Shown here piece after piece: positions 14,562 through 14,717 of a stretch of 14,717 nucleotides of DNA. Position 1 is the first letter of the stretch; every line of letters begins with the position of its first letter. The notes under the pieces are model-generated. The model did no database searches, was not told the origin of the DNA, and was given only the letters and a program-made list of their open reading frames with translations. Source of the stretch: Paracoccaceae bacterium (GTDB lineage Bacteria > Pseudomonadota > Alphaproteobacteria > Rhodobacterales > Rhodobacteraceae); assembly GCA_023263735.1 (NCBI GenBank), contig JALQUQ010000024.1, forward strand, positions 1 through 14,717. The letters run 5' to 3'. Made by a program: the position numbers and the translations under genes.

Positions 14562-14717
14562 TCAATCGGGGTTTGGGGCAAGTCCGCGGATCAACAGATC
14601 GACATGCTGGGCCAAGGCCGTTTCGGGGGTCACAAAGCCCGAGGTGGTAAAAAAACCGCCCCACAGCGCCAGCATCATCGCGGGTGCCATGATCAATCGG
14701 GGATCATAGGTCAAAGC
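14562..14717 (-). CDS. TetR-family regulator, C-terminal part only (cut by window edge)
   Basis: The last 51 codons of a gene entering from the right edge, ending in TGA at 14562-14564. The visible protein, ending RGLAPNPD, contains MAPAMMLALWGGFFTTSGF and a final amphipathic helix ALAQHVDLLIRGL. This resembles the last two helices of a TetR-type effector domain, where the final helix helps form the dimer. The DNA-binding part lies outside the window, so the assignment is moderate. It is on the same strand as and directly upstream of the dehydrogenase-synthetase-hydratase genes, so it is the natural candidate regulator for them, probably responding to an acyl-CoA or its acid. Confidence 0.6.
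   Translation of the reverse strand, partial: ALTYDPRLIMAPAMMLALWGGFFTTSGFVTPETALAQHVDLLIRGLAPNPD

Overview
The window looks like a piece of an alphaproteobacterial chromosome, most likely from the Rhodobacterales. I infer this from the high GC content, the densely packed operons with 4-bp start/stop overlaps, the TTG and GTG starts and the general style of the proteins. No rRNA, tRNA, insertion sequence, CRISPR array or phage gene was seen. All ten complete genes look intact. An eleventh gene is cut off by the right edge.

Region A (131-8912) is a sugar-glycoside utilisation locus. A LacI-family regulator reads leftwards. Divergently from it runs a carbohydrate ABC importer (binding protein, two permeases, ATPase), then a GH63/MGH1-type glycoside hydrolase, a D-lyxose/D-mannose isomerase of the cupin type and a MOFRL-type glycerate 2-kinase. 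The last three enzymes fit one substrate class very well: an alpha-hexosyl-glycerate, best guess 2-O-alpha-mannosyl-D-glycerate (mannosylglycerate, called digeneaside in red algae). In this reading the importer brings in the intact solute, the cytoplasmic hydrolase splits it into mannose and D-glycerate, the isomerase turns free mannose into fructose, and the kinase turns glycerate into 2-phosphoglycerate. The kinase for fructose is not in the window. Two operator-like dyads that share a half-site lie in the divergent promoter region. This complete ABC-type, non-PTS route is the most interesting content of the window.

Region B (9011-10411) is a single amidohydrolase-superfamily deaminase of the 8-oxoguanine deaminase / AtzB-TrzN type. 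It follows a short 13-bp tandem repeat and probably has its own promoter. It converges on region C, with a strong GC hairpin between the two.

Region C (10452-14717, minus strand) is a CoA-dependent acid-degradation operon. In transcription order it holds the end of a TetR-type regulator, an acyl-CoA dehydrogenase, an ADP-forming acyl-CoA synthetase and a CaiD-like (carnitinyl-CoA dehydratase) crotonase. The last three genes overlap each other and must be co-translated. The CaiD resemblance suggests a carnitine or gamma-butyrobetaine type substrate, but this is less certain than the assignment of region A.
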